A stretch of 64,000 bases of DNA, from positions 16,492,001-16,556,000 of the forward strand of contig OX485806.1 of the NCBI GenBank assembly GCA_950295325.1. Direction: 5' to 3'. The notes beneath the pieces are model-generated. The model saw only the letters and a program-made list of their open reading frames with translations, was not told the origin of the DNA and ran no database searches. Shown here in pieces: positions 1 through 12,474 of the stretch; position 1 is the first letter of the stretch; every line of letters begins with the position of its first letter. The DNA is from Polytrichum commune. Its lineage: Eukaryota; Streptophyta; Polytrichopsida; Polytrichales; Polytrichaceae. A program made the translations under genes and the position numbers.

Positions 1-871
1 CAAGACAATTAAAGTGATTGATGAATAGAATAGAATCGTGAGCCACACTATATCAATTCTCTAAACATAGTATACACGTCAAATAATTCAACATTACATA
101 CTTGGTAATACGAATATTCTCAATATAAAGTTACAACAACATGTAGCTCCAAATCGTGGTCCACACTAATAGGGCAAGTTGGTGTAGCTCACTCCAAAAT
201 GACGTACTCTTAGTAAATTATGATCACAATAAAGTTTTCTAAAAAGTTCGTCAAAGAGGGTCGTAACATTAGTCATACCCATAACAATGTTTTGTGGGAC
301 TAACAATATTCTACAAAATATCCCCATACATGTTCTCCACATTCACATTGAATGTGGGAATATTTCGGGGAATATTGTCAGTCCCATTGAACAATGTTAT
401 GGCTTTGAATAATGTTATGGTAAAAACCGTGGGTTTGATCTTTCTTTGAGAGAACTTTCTATTAAGAGCTCATTAGCTTGTGGTGTATCAAAAAGTATTT
501 TGAAAGTTGGGTGAAACCTTTGGGCCCCCTGTTTTCCACCTCTCATTTTGAGAGAATTTTAGGATCTAAAGTAGGGTATGCACATGGGACATGCTATCCT
601 AAATCTCAAATCAGCCTATGCAAGACTAGCTTGGCCCACTCATCCTAGTAGGACAAGCCAGAAAGCCGGTTTTAATAGCCCGACACCACTTTTGTGTATG
701 GTAATTGAAGTATTAAGAAAATTTGGGTGACTTTGTATTAATTCTCATAAACTCAAGGTTTGGAACCAAACCCCATGCTTTCATTTGTTGTACTTTACAA
801 CTAAATTCTTTATCGCCAATTTTTTGTAATTATTTTTTCCCCAAAATGAAGTCAGTGGTGGTGAGGGCTTA

Positions 872-964
872 TGGTTAGTTTCCATGTAGACTACTTGCCC
901 ACTAGATTCTAGTGGAAATGTAGATTCCACTAGGTGAGCGAGTGGCCTACATGAAAACTAACCC
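872..964. mobile_element. Short hairpin MITE (PIF/Harbinger-like)
   Basis: The ends are inverted: TGGTTAGTTTCCATGTAG on the left pairs with CTACATGAAAACTAACCC on the right, and TTA lies on both sides (869-871 and 965-967), as expected for a 3-bp TWA target duplication. The inner part (CCCACTAGATT) is shared with the ends of the longer element at 54087-54409, so the two look like one family. Confidence 0.55.
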
Positions 965-3149
965 TTAGCTTGGTAAATGTAGCATGAGTTTTAAGGAAGT
1001 GTTCAAATGGGATATGGAGAAGCTGGAGCTACTATAATTCAGTAGGTATAAGCTATTGGTCTTCAAGGGAATGTTGGTCCCCGACAAAGTTGTTGCTTCT
1101 AGATTTGACTCATGGTGTTGGGAGAGAGGGAATTTTCATATACAAGCGCACCTCTCATCTATCTAACATAAAAACTTGACTCCTATATACTTGTGGCCCA
1201 ACTCAAGTCAAATGACTTGAACAAGTCTAATTTGGGTCCTTGAAAATTAATTTCGGTGTCAAAACAACTAAAAATAATAATAGTTGGGTTGCATACTATT
1301 TCATTGCTTTGAAATTTGATGTAATAGAAAATCATTTAGAGAAGAACTATGAACACCACGACAAGAATTCAAAAGACGTTTGTTTTGAATTTTAAAATAG
1401 TAATCTCAACTCTCAAAGTTTGTATTTAAATTTGATTAAATTGCATTCCCAAAATATGACATATCTTGAAATGCTAGGAGTGTCCAATTTAGACACTCAT
1501 ACCATGTTTACTTGCACCTAAGACCAACATGCTCTACGAGGGGCCGTATGTTTGACAACCTCACAAATTTACGTTTTCCTGTAATTCCATGTGCATCTTA
1601 TTGTCCATTGCCTTGAGTCATTTAAGCTTTTTTTTTCAATAAATCATATAACAACAAGGGACATGAATCTATTCAAACACCTACTTTTGGATGCAAAATG
1701 ATTCAATATTTTCCTAAAACAAATGTTTCTTGTATGACTTTGATGATTAGTGTTATGACTCATTGGATGATATAGCCAAATAGTCAATACTCAACACCCA
1801 CTTAGCACTAACCACTTAACCCTTGAACCCTCAGCACCATGGTGGGTCCCAAGCCGCCACACAAGCAATTTTTGACCCCCCCCCCCCCTTGTGCAATAAA
1901 CAAGTTGTATGGCACATGTAGCCATTATGAAGGGGTTCCCTATCATGTGTGTTGGACTTGCACATTTCATAACCAATGGTGCATTTTCTCAAAAGTTATT
2001 AAGGTAGATGGAGCTAATTCAATTAGCTTCCTTAGTTGGACACCATTTTTTGGCTCCTAATTGACAATACAATTACTTCAATTTGGAGAGTGAGTAATAC
2101 AGGGTGATTTAGCCGCCACCTTAATGATATATGGGTTAGTCACCTTGGCAAAATTCAAACTACACCCACCATCCTTCATAACGAGGAGTGTTGTCTAGAA
2201 AGCTATGATGCACTTGATTTTTGTGCTCGAGATGGGCAAATTAGGAGGCGGCATGTGGCTGCGAGATGCTGACTAGCTCGTGTTATGGGTATTCTATAAT
2301 GAAAAAATAATTCGCAACATTCTATCTTACATGTGACCACTTTAGAGACATGCCACAACCAATGTTGACATTGAACTTGGTTTTCATTGCCAAATGACCC
2401 ATGTAGAATCTGCTAATGATATTGTCCTCTTACACAACATTGAACGATAAAAGAGTTCCCCCTAAACACCACATTGGGAAGTAGAGAATCTTTGATTTTG
2501 AAGTGTAGATCAACACCTTTCTCAACTATGATTTCAATGATTTCAAATTCTTTGGTCTTGGTTTGCAATTGCTAACGTGCTCAAGCTTCTAATGTTTGAA
2601 TCCATCGAATCCATTGAATCCTCCACAAAGTTGGAGGTGTCCACATTAGCCTCACCTACCTTAGCACATCTAAAGCTTGGATAAAAAAAAAAAGCTCGAT
2701 GCTTGAATATCTTACTACTATCAAACCACTTGCCGAACAACAAGGGACGTTAAACCTCCCCTTGCAAGCTTTCAAGGGGAGGTGGATAGGGGCTGGGGCA
2801 ACCCTCGAAAAAAATTGAGATATTTTGAACCCAACCAAAAATGTTGCATGCCCTGCCCAACTTCGAAGAAAGCATATCCCTTGCATTTTGAAGGCCACTT
2901 GTCCACAAATCCCATAGTGAGTGCACTTTACCTTTAAGATCCTAAATCCAATATATATGTGCACTTCCACTTAGTAAGTAGCTATTGATTGGGATTTCAT
3001 TTCCAAAGTGAAACCTCCAATAAAGCATGTAATCGACTTGAAAGTCAAGAATACTACAAAATCCCCATAAGCATTTAGGTTATGATTTTTGTAACTAACC
3101 ATTTGAAGAGGTAGTTGTCATTCTAAAATGCAACTTAAATTAATGTGTG

Positions 3150-3255
3150 TTGATTGTATTTAATCACTCTTAATTTAGAAGTATTTACATAAATGCATAC
3201 TTTTAGAAGTATTCATACACATTCAAAGTAATTAAGAGTGATTAAATGTAATCAA
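3150..3255. repeat. 26-bp inverted repeat, hairpin-forming
   Basis: The arm at 3150-3175 is the reverse complement of 3230-3255 with very few mismatches, around an AT-rich 54-bp centre. It may be a small MITE remnant; I saw no clear target duplication. Confidence 0.5.
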
Positions 3256-3642
3256 GTGTAAATAACCATAATTGAACATAATCAAGCGCAAGGCCTAGGT
3301 TTAAGTGTTCATCAACACCCCCCCCCCAAGCAAAACCTATAAACGCCTCCCAATATTGTACTAAAACACATTTTAAATCATATGAATGTCTACGACGCAA
3401 AGTGGAAGCGGGTTTGGGTGAAAAGCAGGGTGGCTGCAAGAAAAATGTGGGGTTAGTTTGGGCAAAAGTGGGATTGGGTTTGAGCAAGCATCGGAATGAA
3501 ATGAAATTGATTTTAAAGTCCGGGAAGCCGAAAAGGCTAATGGGACATAAAGTACATCATGATGGTTTCAAACCAATTAATTCTCTAATATGGCGAAGTC
3601 TGGTAGCCTTTATGAGATAAAGGCTAGTGTTAATTTGTTCGT

Positions 3643-4201
3643 CTAATTGAAAGAAGACTCGAGGTTCCCTAGAGCTACACTCTCAAATAATGATGGAAAC
3701 TTATCTCTAGTGGGTTTGTACAGGGGACATTCCAACATGAAACGTGCCTCCTTTTCAACTACATCATAGGAGCAAACGTGGCATAGTCTAGTATCTCTAG
3801 AGATAGGGATTATTGTCCATCGTCCAATTTCAATGGCAAGTCTATGGTTCGAGGTGCGGTAAGCAACAATGATCTTGCCTTGTGGTGGAGTCAATGGTTG
3901 CTTCAAGTACAATTCACATTCGTATTTAAGAAATTCCTTGAGGTGGAGGACCGTAATCTAGTTTCTTTTTGGAGAGATGGAAAGAGTTCCACTCTTTAGC
4001 AAGAAAAACCTCCTTGATATCAACATATGTTGGCTTTGATGTGGTTGGGTTGTCATGGGTTTCCCGGTGAGATAAACCCCATGATGTCTTCCACATGGCT
4101 GCCAATTTATACCAAGTGTTAAATCCTTGTTCGGCTAGGTGTTGGGATAGTGAGGTTGCTTTACCAACTAGCCCAAGAGGGGGATAGGTGGGCAAGCCCA
4201 T
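3643..4201 (-). pseudogene. LINE (non-LTR retrotransposon) ORF2 C-terminal relic
   Basis: Two adjacent open stretches on the minus strand (4201-3926, then 3912-3643 in another frame) read like the C-terminal part of a non-LTR retrotransposon reverse transcriptase. The second contains SNHRLAIEIGRW followed by a zinc-binding-like C-x2-C...C signature (LCHVCSYDVVEKEARFMLEC), typical of the region after the RT domain. The frame change and the absence of any RT core show that this is a dead 3' fragment. The exact LINE clade is not determined. Confidence 0.65.
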
Positions 4202-4624
4202 AATATGCTTGAGAGCATATAATTCTAATGTGAAGCTCAGAATGTAGGTAGGGGTGGCTCACCTTATATGCATTTATTATGATCACACACGCAAAAAGTT
4301 ATAAGAGCTCAATTTTCTTATTGGGTGGAAAGTTGGTTTTAGTGTGGGGGTGGTTTGGGCACAAGGTGGGGGCAGTTTTGGGAGACAATGGGCTTGGTTT
4401 TGGGTGAAAATAGGGAGCATTTTGGGTGAGTCTCAAGACTATTTTGGGAGCCATTTGCAATGGAAAAAGTGGGAGGTTAGGGATGGATTTAGGAAGCTAG
4501 GGGTAAGTGACTAAAAAACTGTGTAGTATATTCATAAGATGTGCATTTTATTTAATTTTGTTTTTACTATGTCTAAGCCAATTTGCTAAGCCAATCATGC
4601 ATACCACTAATCCAAATGGAGTCC

Positions 4625-5260
4625 AAAAATAGGCTAAATCACTAAAAGTGTTGGCTTAAGCACCCTCTACCTTATAGGCCTCTCAAGTGATTGGCCACGT
4701 CCACTCCACACATAAATGTGGTATACTCTAGGTGGGCATGCGATGTATCAATGTATTCTCATACGGACCCCAATTGCCCAGGCACTGCCAATAGTGGGCC
4801 TAGCTCCAACACAAGAAAGGCATGTGTGGATAGCAAGAGCACATGCTCCTTGTCTATCCAAACTGCACATGTCATTTTTCCAGCTCTCGTACATCCTCCA
4901 CCCTAGCTAGCAAACCGTGTGCCAATTTCTCCCAATTTTTTTTGCGGCTAGGGCCTTGGGCATACCTATTCTATTTGCCCTCACAATACCAATTGTGTTA
5001 ATTCCCAATGCCAAAAGGTCCCGGAGTAAAAATCTACCGATGTAAAAAAGTTGTCAATCAAGAACACATGGCCTCTATGCTCTAGACCTCCCATTAGCTT
5101 CCGCACTACATTAGGCCCAGGATGTGTAGCCCCTCTTGCCGAAGTGGTAGCCCTGGGCTCAACCACATTCTTGCCAATATAGACATCAAATATCCAAGAG
5201 TATTTAAAAAATTGTGAATTGCACAAACACCAAGAATTATCCCCCACTTTCCAAGCTTGG
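4625..5260 (-). pseudogene. piggyBac-like transposase relic (DDE_Tnp_1_7)
   Basis: Read on the minus strand, switching frames several times, the segment follows the order of a piggyBac transposase. First comes WIFDVYIGK. Next is an HRGHVFLIDNFFTS block, the piggyBac 'DN(F/Y)(F/Y)TS' signature with a catalytic Asp. Then come an IGIVRANRIGMPKAL block, a VWIDKEHVLLLST block and an EYTTFMCGVDVANHLRG block matching the 'YN..M.GVD..D' motif. Stops and frame shifts show that it is decayed. No terminal inverted repeats were found. Calling it piggyBac rests on five collinear motifs, so I consider it solid despite the decay. Confidence 0.75.
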
Positions 5261-5270
5261 TAGGAATATA

Positions 5271-5588
5271 GTGACCCATGGGACGCCTTGTCCCCTCACA
5301 ACTACCATCAATTTAGATCCCCAATAGCACATAACCCATCCTAACTGCAAGGGCTATGCTAAGGGGGTAGATGTGAATGGCAACATGTGAAAGCTATAAT
5401 GGTAGGAGCAAACAAAACCCCTGGCCCGTGACCCATGGGACACCTTGTCCCCTTACACCCACCATCAATTTAGATCCCCAACAACACGGAATTCACCCTA
5501 ACCATAAGGGCTATGCTAGGGGGTAGATGTGAATGGTGACATGTGAAAGTTATAATGGTAAGAGTAAACAAAACCCCTGATCCGCGAC
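5271..5588. repeat. Tandem duplication, about 157-bp unit, 2 copies
   Basis: Both copies start at GTGACCCATGGGAC (5271 and 5428) and run through 'ctatgcta..gggggtagatgtgaatgg' to 'caaaacccctg'. They differ at scattered positions, so the duplication is old. It lies directly upstream of the decayed piggyBac transposase and may belong to that element. Confidence 0.75.
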
Positions 5589-5589
5589 C

Positions 5590-7196
5590 AAAATCGATTG
5601 CGGATGTGTTGAGGAATTAAGATCTAGGAGGGGTCCAACAACTCTTTGACACTCTACCATGCATGTTCATCAAACACCATCAAACATTTCAACGACACAA
5701 ATTGACATATGATCTGATCGCATACTAAGGTAGAAATACCATAACCCGTGAAAATAAGGTGATTCGCATTGAAGATCCGGTCTGATAATCATGAGATAAT
5801 TTTCCAAGATAGACGAGAAGGATTCATGAAGAATGCAAGTTGTTTCATAATTTTTTGCCTTATATAAAAAATGCTACAATTTTTCAAAGTGGAAAGTTTG
5901 TCCAATCCACTACTCGTTCACTAGATTCTCCCTACACCGAACACGGTACTCCACATTTCCATACAGAACATTGCCTAAATCGGTTATCTCATGAGTACAT
6001 TAACTCTTGACTCCCATTGGCTACACTAAGTGTACATGCATTGAAATTGCCGCCGAGCCATGATCGGTTTTAGAAATGGCAGTTCACCATTATGACGGCG
6101 GTCTAGTGCATGGCTAGAGGGTGGTTAACGGGTTATGGTATTTCTACCTTATGCGCTCTTTGAAAGTTTGTCACAAACTGAGATTTGGTCACCATATTCT
6201 CATTTCTATGCCATTGGATTTAGTAAAAGATTTACTAATCAAATGGCCTCTTCCCCCCCCCCCCCCCCCCTTTAATTTGAGGCGAAACCTCATAGAAGTA
6301 ACCATAATAGGCTCGTAAACTACCTTAAAAGCAATGGGAAGACTTTCCATCTTCAGCCTATCAATTTGGGGGAATAACTTATTTTGTTTTTCCAAGGGAC
6401 GCGTCTTTTCACGCTACCTGGCATCTCTACAAACACTGTAACATTATAAGCAACTCCTAAGCCACGAAGCTGCAGTGTTGTCACCCGCAATTCCATATGA
6501 GAATAAAAACTCTACAGTGAGCTCCAAAATATCCCCGACCTTGCATGCATTAATATTAATGATTGTCATATGTCGTTGTTAGGATTGATTGTTTCGAAAC
6601 GCATGCTTTGTTCAGCTAAACACACATTTCGAAGACGTTCACTAAGTGTATTTTGTAATGCAATAATTGTCCAGTACATTACCACCGAACACGTTGTAGG
6701 CTCATGTCCATTGCACATGATGATATTCATTGTTTAGGCGTTTGATCTAATAAAAGAATCAGCTGGAAAACAAAACCTATGGATGATTTCTTTCAAAACA
6801 TCCTTCAGTTCACCCAAATTGTTCAGTGGGGTCCCCAGAATATCAGAGAGATGTTCGTGAATCAAACCTCCGGGACGCGTAGGTTCTGTTAATTAATTTA
6901 CGTTGAATCTGCACAGGGCAAGGTGTGAGACCAAGATTTGTAAGTGAACTTGTATTCATTGTTGCTGAAGAATGTTATAGATTTTTGGGTTATTACATCA
7001 TTTCACTTCAAGGATTGCCGAGTCATTCCACTGGTCAATGCCATCTGATCATCATATAATTGGCACAAAATGTGCAAAGAAACTTGGATCGGTGGCTTTG
7101 CAACATTTCACTCGTAATATGAAATGATTATGGATGATGTCACTACGTGCATAGATAACGTATGTGAGAAGTGATGTGGAAAACTAAAAATTCTGC

Positions 7197-7228
<32 letters not shown>

Positions 7229-7472
7229 GACACCAACCAAAGATTGGTATGAATGAGGGATGTTTCAGCCTTGAACCTGGAACATGTTAACGAAGCGTGG
7301 CTATGGGACAAGTCAAATACTACATATATGATGTAATTCATGCGATTTGATGTCAGGGGGGCAGGTGTGAGGTTTCTGGACAACCATTTTGTGATGGTGA
7401 CAAGGAAACACAGTCCAGAGATCTCTTGGATGTGCTTCATTTTACCACAACACTTTCGAAGGTGAAGCCGAA
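5590..7472. other. Gene-poor stretch upstream of the 86-codon ORF
   Basis: No supported gene. A C18 run lies at 6253-6270 and a (GA)n microsatellite at 7202-7228. The microsatellite sits 245 bp before the ATG at 7473, where a promoter or 5' leader would be expected, but no clear TATA element was identified. Confidence 0.5.
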
Positions 7473-7733
7473 ATGGCCGATAAGGCATCGTCATCGAGCA
7501 GCTCGAAGAAGAAGAAACCACCTAGGTCTTCAAAGAAGCCATTCGTTGACCCGGAAATGAAAACAGTGATAACCGAGAACTTGCGTCAAGTGTTGAGGAA
7601 GCTGAGTAACATCGCAGACGTGATTGTGAAGAGGAACATCGAGTTGAAAGGCGAGAATGCGGCCGAACCCCCTGTGGTGGACGCCCTCAAGAAAGCGAAT
7701 GAAGCCTTCAAGAAATTGGAGGATCTGAAGTAG
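7473..7733 (+). CDS. Small Lys/Ser-rich protein of unknown function (86 aa)
   Basis: I do not recognise this protein. It is a single ATG-TAG frame of 86 residues. Residues 2-22 are a Ser/Lys-rich basic tail (SSSSSSKKKKPPRSSKK) that could act as a nuclear-localisation-like or nucleic-acid-binding segment. Residues about 27-86 are predicted by eye to be largely helical and charged, with ITENLRQVLRKLSNIADVIVKRN and a Lys-rich C terminus (LKKANEAFKKLEDLK). The coding stretch is more GC-rich than its flanks and has balanced codons, which argues for a real gene rather than chance. It has no neighbour in common orientation within several kb. The initiator context is AAATGG. Confidence 0.55.
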   Translation: MADKASSSSSSKKKKPPRSSKKPFVDPEMKTVITENLRQVLRKLSNIADVIVKRNIELKGENAAEPPVVDALKKANEAFKKLEDLK

Positions 7734-10700
7734 TAGCAGTAGATGCGTGTAAGTTAAGTATAAAAGATAGGGATCTAAGCACTTGAATCGACACTCCAGC
7801 CACCACAAAGTAGCAATTTTCGTCATGTTCGGACCAAATCAATGATCCTCAACTCACCCCCAACTTAGAATTTGCCATGTAAAGGTGATTGGTCGCATCC
7901 AGGTTGAGAATTTGCATCTTCACAAAGTAGCTGATTGTAAGACATTTTATGTCAAGACATGGTTTTATGGTACACGATGTATTCCTTGAGACTTTTGGTC
8001 AAATGTATCCACTGAACATTAAGCTCAAGTTTGCGCTCTTTCCAAAACTACAGCTGTCAGGTAGGCCCTGCAAGCTTCAAATAGGAACTTTGACGTAATC
8101 CTTCCCGAATGTTTCAGTTATAGAGTTTGGGAGAAAATGGCGAAATTGGCTTAGAGCATGTTCACGCGTTATCGATATACATATATAGACACATGTACAA
8201 GATGTGATCATGTTTCTTACAAATTCTGTTGGATAACATCAATCAGATTCACATGCCTATGAATATTGCAAGTCTGCTAAATAATGGTATCCAAGGTGGT
8301 GTTCAATTTGCAATCAATAAAGAATAGAGATAGTAGTTGCACCATGTAAAACAAATTTCTCATCATTCACTTAGTTTTTGTTTTGTAAATGTGATTGTTT
8401 GCATCCATGTTGAGAAGTTTGAAAATTCGCTAGATTGTATATTTTCTTATGGCATAACATCATTACATGGCACAAGATGACTTTTTTGAAACTTCATTGA
8501 CGTCCAAGGCGGCGTTTGATGCCATTAGTAATAAATGGGGATAGTAAACAAACATTCAAGCCACCATTAACAAAATTTTAGTCATTTCCAGATTAATGAT
8601 GCTCTAGTCACCCACTTTAGTACTTATTTTCTTAAAGTGATATTTCACTTGTTGACAAATTTGCATCTTCAACAAATTGTGCAAAAACTTGAGGAGGAAT
8701 CGCTTCTACGAACATGAACTAATACATTGACTTATGTATATTACCTTGGACCTCCAAGCATATCATACTAGACATGTATACTAGAATTAGGACCTAACTA
8801 TGATTTAATGAACAAAAGACTCATCCAAAATTAATAAATCAATTCAAAGTAGCGTTTTTGTTGTCGATGCATGCATATTACACAACCCCTACACAAGAAA
8901 TTAGTTAGGGAAATAAACAAGAGGAATGTGACTAAATTTCAACTAGGGCACATGCTTCAAAAAGCAATGTGGTCAAAACATCAATCTAGATGTGTATTTT
9001 CATCAACAACACATTGCTATGCATGGAACAAGTACATATTTACAACAAGAGATACAATTAATAACATTACTCAGACCCTTCTACCTGCTCCTTAGGTCCA
9101 AGAACATGGTCAACATTATTCCCCTCTTATGTTGGAGATACCCACACTTTTGGTTTGTTCAGGTTGTGTACTGTAGCTTTAGGGCGACAACAACGGCTTC
9201 GAATTCCAAGAAGTCAACCAAAATGTGAACTCATATGACAAGTTGGGAGTAGGCGGATATATTTTATATTGTTCCACACACTTTAATGTATCATTCCTCA
9301 ACACTGGGGGTTGCACTAGTAGAGCCGCACATGCTTACATTTGCTCTCAACTACATTAGTTTATTTTGAGATCATCTTGTGAAAGAAGGGAGTAGCCATG
9401 AACCGCTTAGTAATCTTATGTCCACATCGAAGACTAGTTTCCGCCATTTTTATCATAGAACATGATGATAAATAACATGCATATGATCCTATATTGTTCA
9501 AGATTCATGAACAAGTGTATATATATATACTGAAAACCTAGTTATGTGCAAGAATCAACACACAAACAAACACGTAGTCTTACCATTCAATGTAGGCCCC
9601 TAGATGTTTTTTTGATGATCTATTGTGGAACCATGTTCATAGAAATTGTAACCTTGTGGTTGAGAATGAGTGGTGTAAGACCACGTCACCCCAAAGTGAA
9701 CTACTGAAGTATTTTTGCAACCTGCATTGCAGCAATCTTCAATGAAGAAGATGAGGGTGAGCTGCTTACTCTTCAGAAAGTAACTCTTATGAAATCACTT
9801 GTGATTTCTTTGGAGGAGACATGTGGCAGCCGTAATTTCTTCACATGCCGACACGTCCAGTAGCCGTAAAGTTACACCGAAATCTAGGGTTCGAGGCAAC
9901 AGTATTGCATACTTGGTCATGCCAACCCTGAAAGACGCAACTATTAAAGTACGTGGGTGTTATTTGGTTCATTTTCTATGTTCTCCAATTTTTACCGATT
10001 ATATTTACACAACACAACTTGTGTTGCATTTGAAAATCTACGATGAAACACCTGCAAAAACCGGATTGAAAATCGGACCTCCCTTTGTTTAGTTATAGTT
10101 GTCGGAAGTGCATGTTTTGTTGATTTCTTGATTGGATACATAGCTCCTCCCAATTGTGTTCATTATTGAGTGTAGAGTAGATATTAATATTTGAAGATGT
10201 AGTCCAATCTCGTTTGAACATGCGTCTTTATGATGTTTGCTCTTTGATCCTCACCAAACCACATACCAATCAAATATAGGGGTCCAATTAAGAAAATGAG
10301 TGGTTACTTTTCCTGAAGAGCCTACATCACCTACGATATGATACACCTGATTAGTATGAGATGGCTAGCAAATCTTTATTGAGGGCATAGTCAATTTCCT
10401 TATAATTTTTGGAGCTCATATGGATATCCTATTCATGATCAAAGTGAAGTTTCTCATGCTTGTCAAATTGTCATGTAGGTTTTTCCAATTATGTTCACTA
10501 TTGAGCTGAGAATGATCATCATATTTTGAACACGTAGTCCAATCGCTTTTAAACACATGTATGTTTGGTATCCATTATGGAGCCACTCTTAAGCATATAC
10601 CACTCAAATATAGGTGTCCTAATAAGAGAAGTAACCAAATACGGGTTGTCTATCTTACCCACCAATCCTACAACTCAAAATAAGTGAGAGGGAATTGTTG

Positions 10701-12474
10701 CACTTACAAGCTTAGTAAAATTTCTACCATCCATCTCCCCATATATTTTGTGGTAATTTCATTTGATGTGTGTTTCTTTGTGTCATACTTATCAATATGC
10801 ATGTTATTGGACAATCATTCAATAGCAGATCCCTCCAGGGGAAAACACATTAAATTTTCTATTATAATAATAAAAATGGAAAACACGTGTAGAATTGTGC
10901 AACATAACATTACTCAACTGATGAGTTGTGTTCAACTGCCAAACTTCACATTTTGACCAAAGCATTGGGATTCCAACATCTAGAGGCTTTATTCCTGAAT
11001 CTACTGCAAGACCCACAAACATGACTCATCAACGAAGTAATGTTATGAAGAAGGAATGATATACCACCAAATACGGAACTTAAATTACTACTACAGTTAA
11101 TAGAAGAAATGGTTGTAGTCATCAGATATATTTAGCAATACTTCACCTCCACTCTTGAGGAAATAGAAGAAATGGTCATAGTCATCAGATATATTTAGTA
11201 ATACTTCACCTCCACTCTTGAGGATAGTATATTTTGAACATCACGTGAAAATACTCGCTTCCATACACTTTGTATCTACTCCAAGGGGATATGGTACACA
11301 AAGGATGCCTAACTTATTAGTGCCTCCCCACGCCCAACATAACCACCTTACTAATCATGAAATCTACACTTTGACTGGACATTCTAGGAGCTTACAAACT
11401 CCAATTGCAAATTCCCGACTGGCATAATGAGTTCATTCTGTTTCTTTGGCAATTTTTAAAAAATTCAAGATAGTTTTTAGCAAGTAGGAAGTATGAAACT
11501 TGCTAAAATAATGGACAGCTTTCAAACCCAGAACCATGCAATGGTGTGTGGTCAAGCAATATACTTTTAATAGATACCAAAACAATAATACCGAGCAGTT
11601 GCAGAAACAATTCATCAGCTGCCGCCACAAGTAATTAGATGATTTTCCCACCAACGATGCAGCAGTAATTAAGTTTTAGGGCTTCAAACATGCCGCTGGA
11701 CATGCACCCTTCTCTCAATGTACATTTACTTCATGTGTTCATGTGTAGTAGTTCTAGGTGCTCATAAACTAGTGAAATACATGACTTGACGTAAAAGAGG
11801 GATACCATTCACTAGACAATGTTCAACTCATTTAGAGACACTTTAACGGGCTCCAATCTGACCCATGTCACCATATCAGGAAAGATGCCATTCTGAGTTA
11901 TGGAGCTTCATTTCATGATTAAGGTTTGTGGCCCTATTGTAGGAACTTCCCACTCAAACATTTATGGTTGTTTGGATCAGCTTGCAAATCAAAAAGCTTG
12001 GCATTTGAAGTTTCCACATTGCAGTGTTGATTTTAAAAGCTCAAAGAGTCGAAGTGAAGATTACCCTTTCTTCAAATGATCGCATAGGCCCTCCTCAATT
12101 GGGTTAGCTATTGACCATGGAATGGTGTCTATATTTTGAGCACATAATCCAATCCCATTGTGACATATGTCTTTGTGATGTCCATACTTAACTACAAGCC
12201 TTGCCATATACCACTAGAACATAGACGCCCGATTAAGAAGAGTGACCACATAAGGCCCACATATCTTATAGTAAGCTGCATAACGCCCTTCTTCAGCTGC
12301 TAAAACTGAGAGAAAGTTAAAACCTCAATGTGGCAAACCAGCCAAAGGGCAATAAAATTTCAATCTCAGTGTTTGTTGATCCCAACGAATTGAGTCTTAC
12401 AAATTCTACAAAATATAGTGTTTTGAAGCAGTCCTTCAATTCCAGAAACTTGAGGCAAAAAGCCAAACGTTGTC
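7734..12474. other. Intergenic DNA with dispersed repeats
   Basis: No gene recognised. It holds several members of a dispersed repeat family (about 10144-10310, 10475-10640 and 12095-12262; see the finding on that family) and a 63-bp tandem duplication at 11101-11223. Open frames here, such as 9823-10092, match no family I know. Confidence 0.5.
11101..11223. repeat. Tandem duplication, 63-bp period, 2 copies
   Basis: The block beginning TAGAAGAAATGG and ending CTCCACTCTTGAGGA occurs at 11101-11161 and again at 11164-11223, with only a few substitutions. Confidence 0.8.

Larger units (their letters stand above)
1..3600. other. Intergenic DNA, no gene recognised
   Basis: AT-rich sequence with no coding region I can support. 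It holds a small hairpin element (872-964), a C13 run (1876-1888), an inverted repeat (3150-3255) and a C10 run (3318-3327). The stretch about 480-620 shares a diverged, inverted segment with about 16080-16200 (both contain a 'gttgggtgaaac'-type block and a 'ttttag.atctaaag' block), so part of it is dispersed repeat. Confidence 0.6.

Noticed and set aside
9823-10092. 89-codon open frame as a gene
   Set aside because: No recognisable domain, AT-rich and next to dispersed repeats; could be a chance frame.
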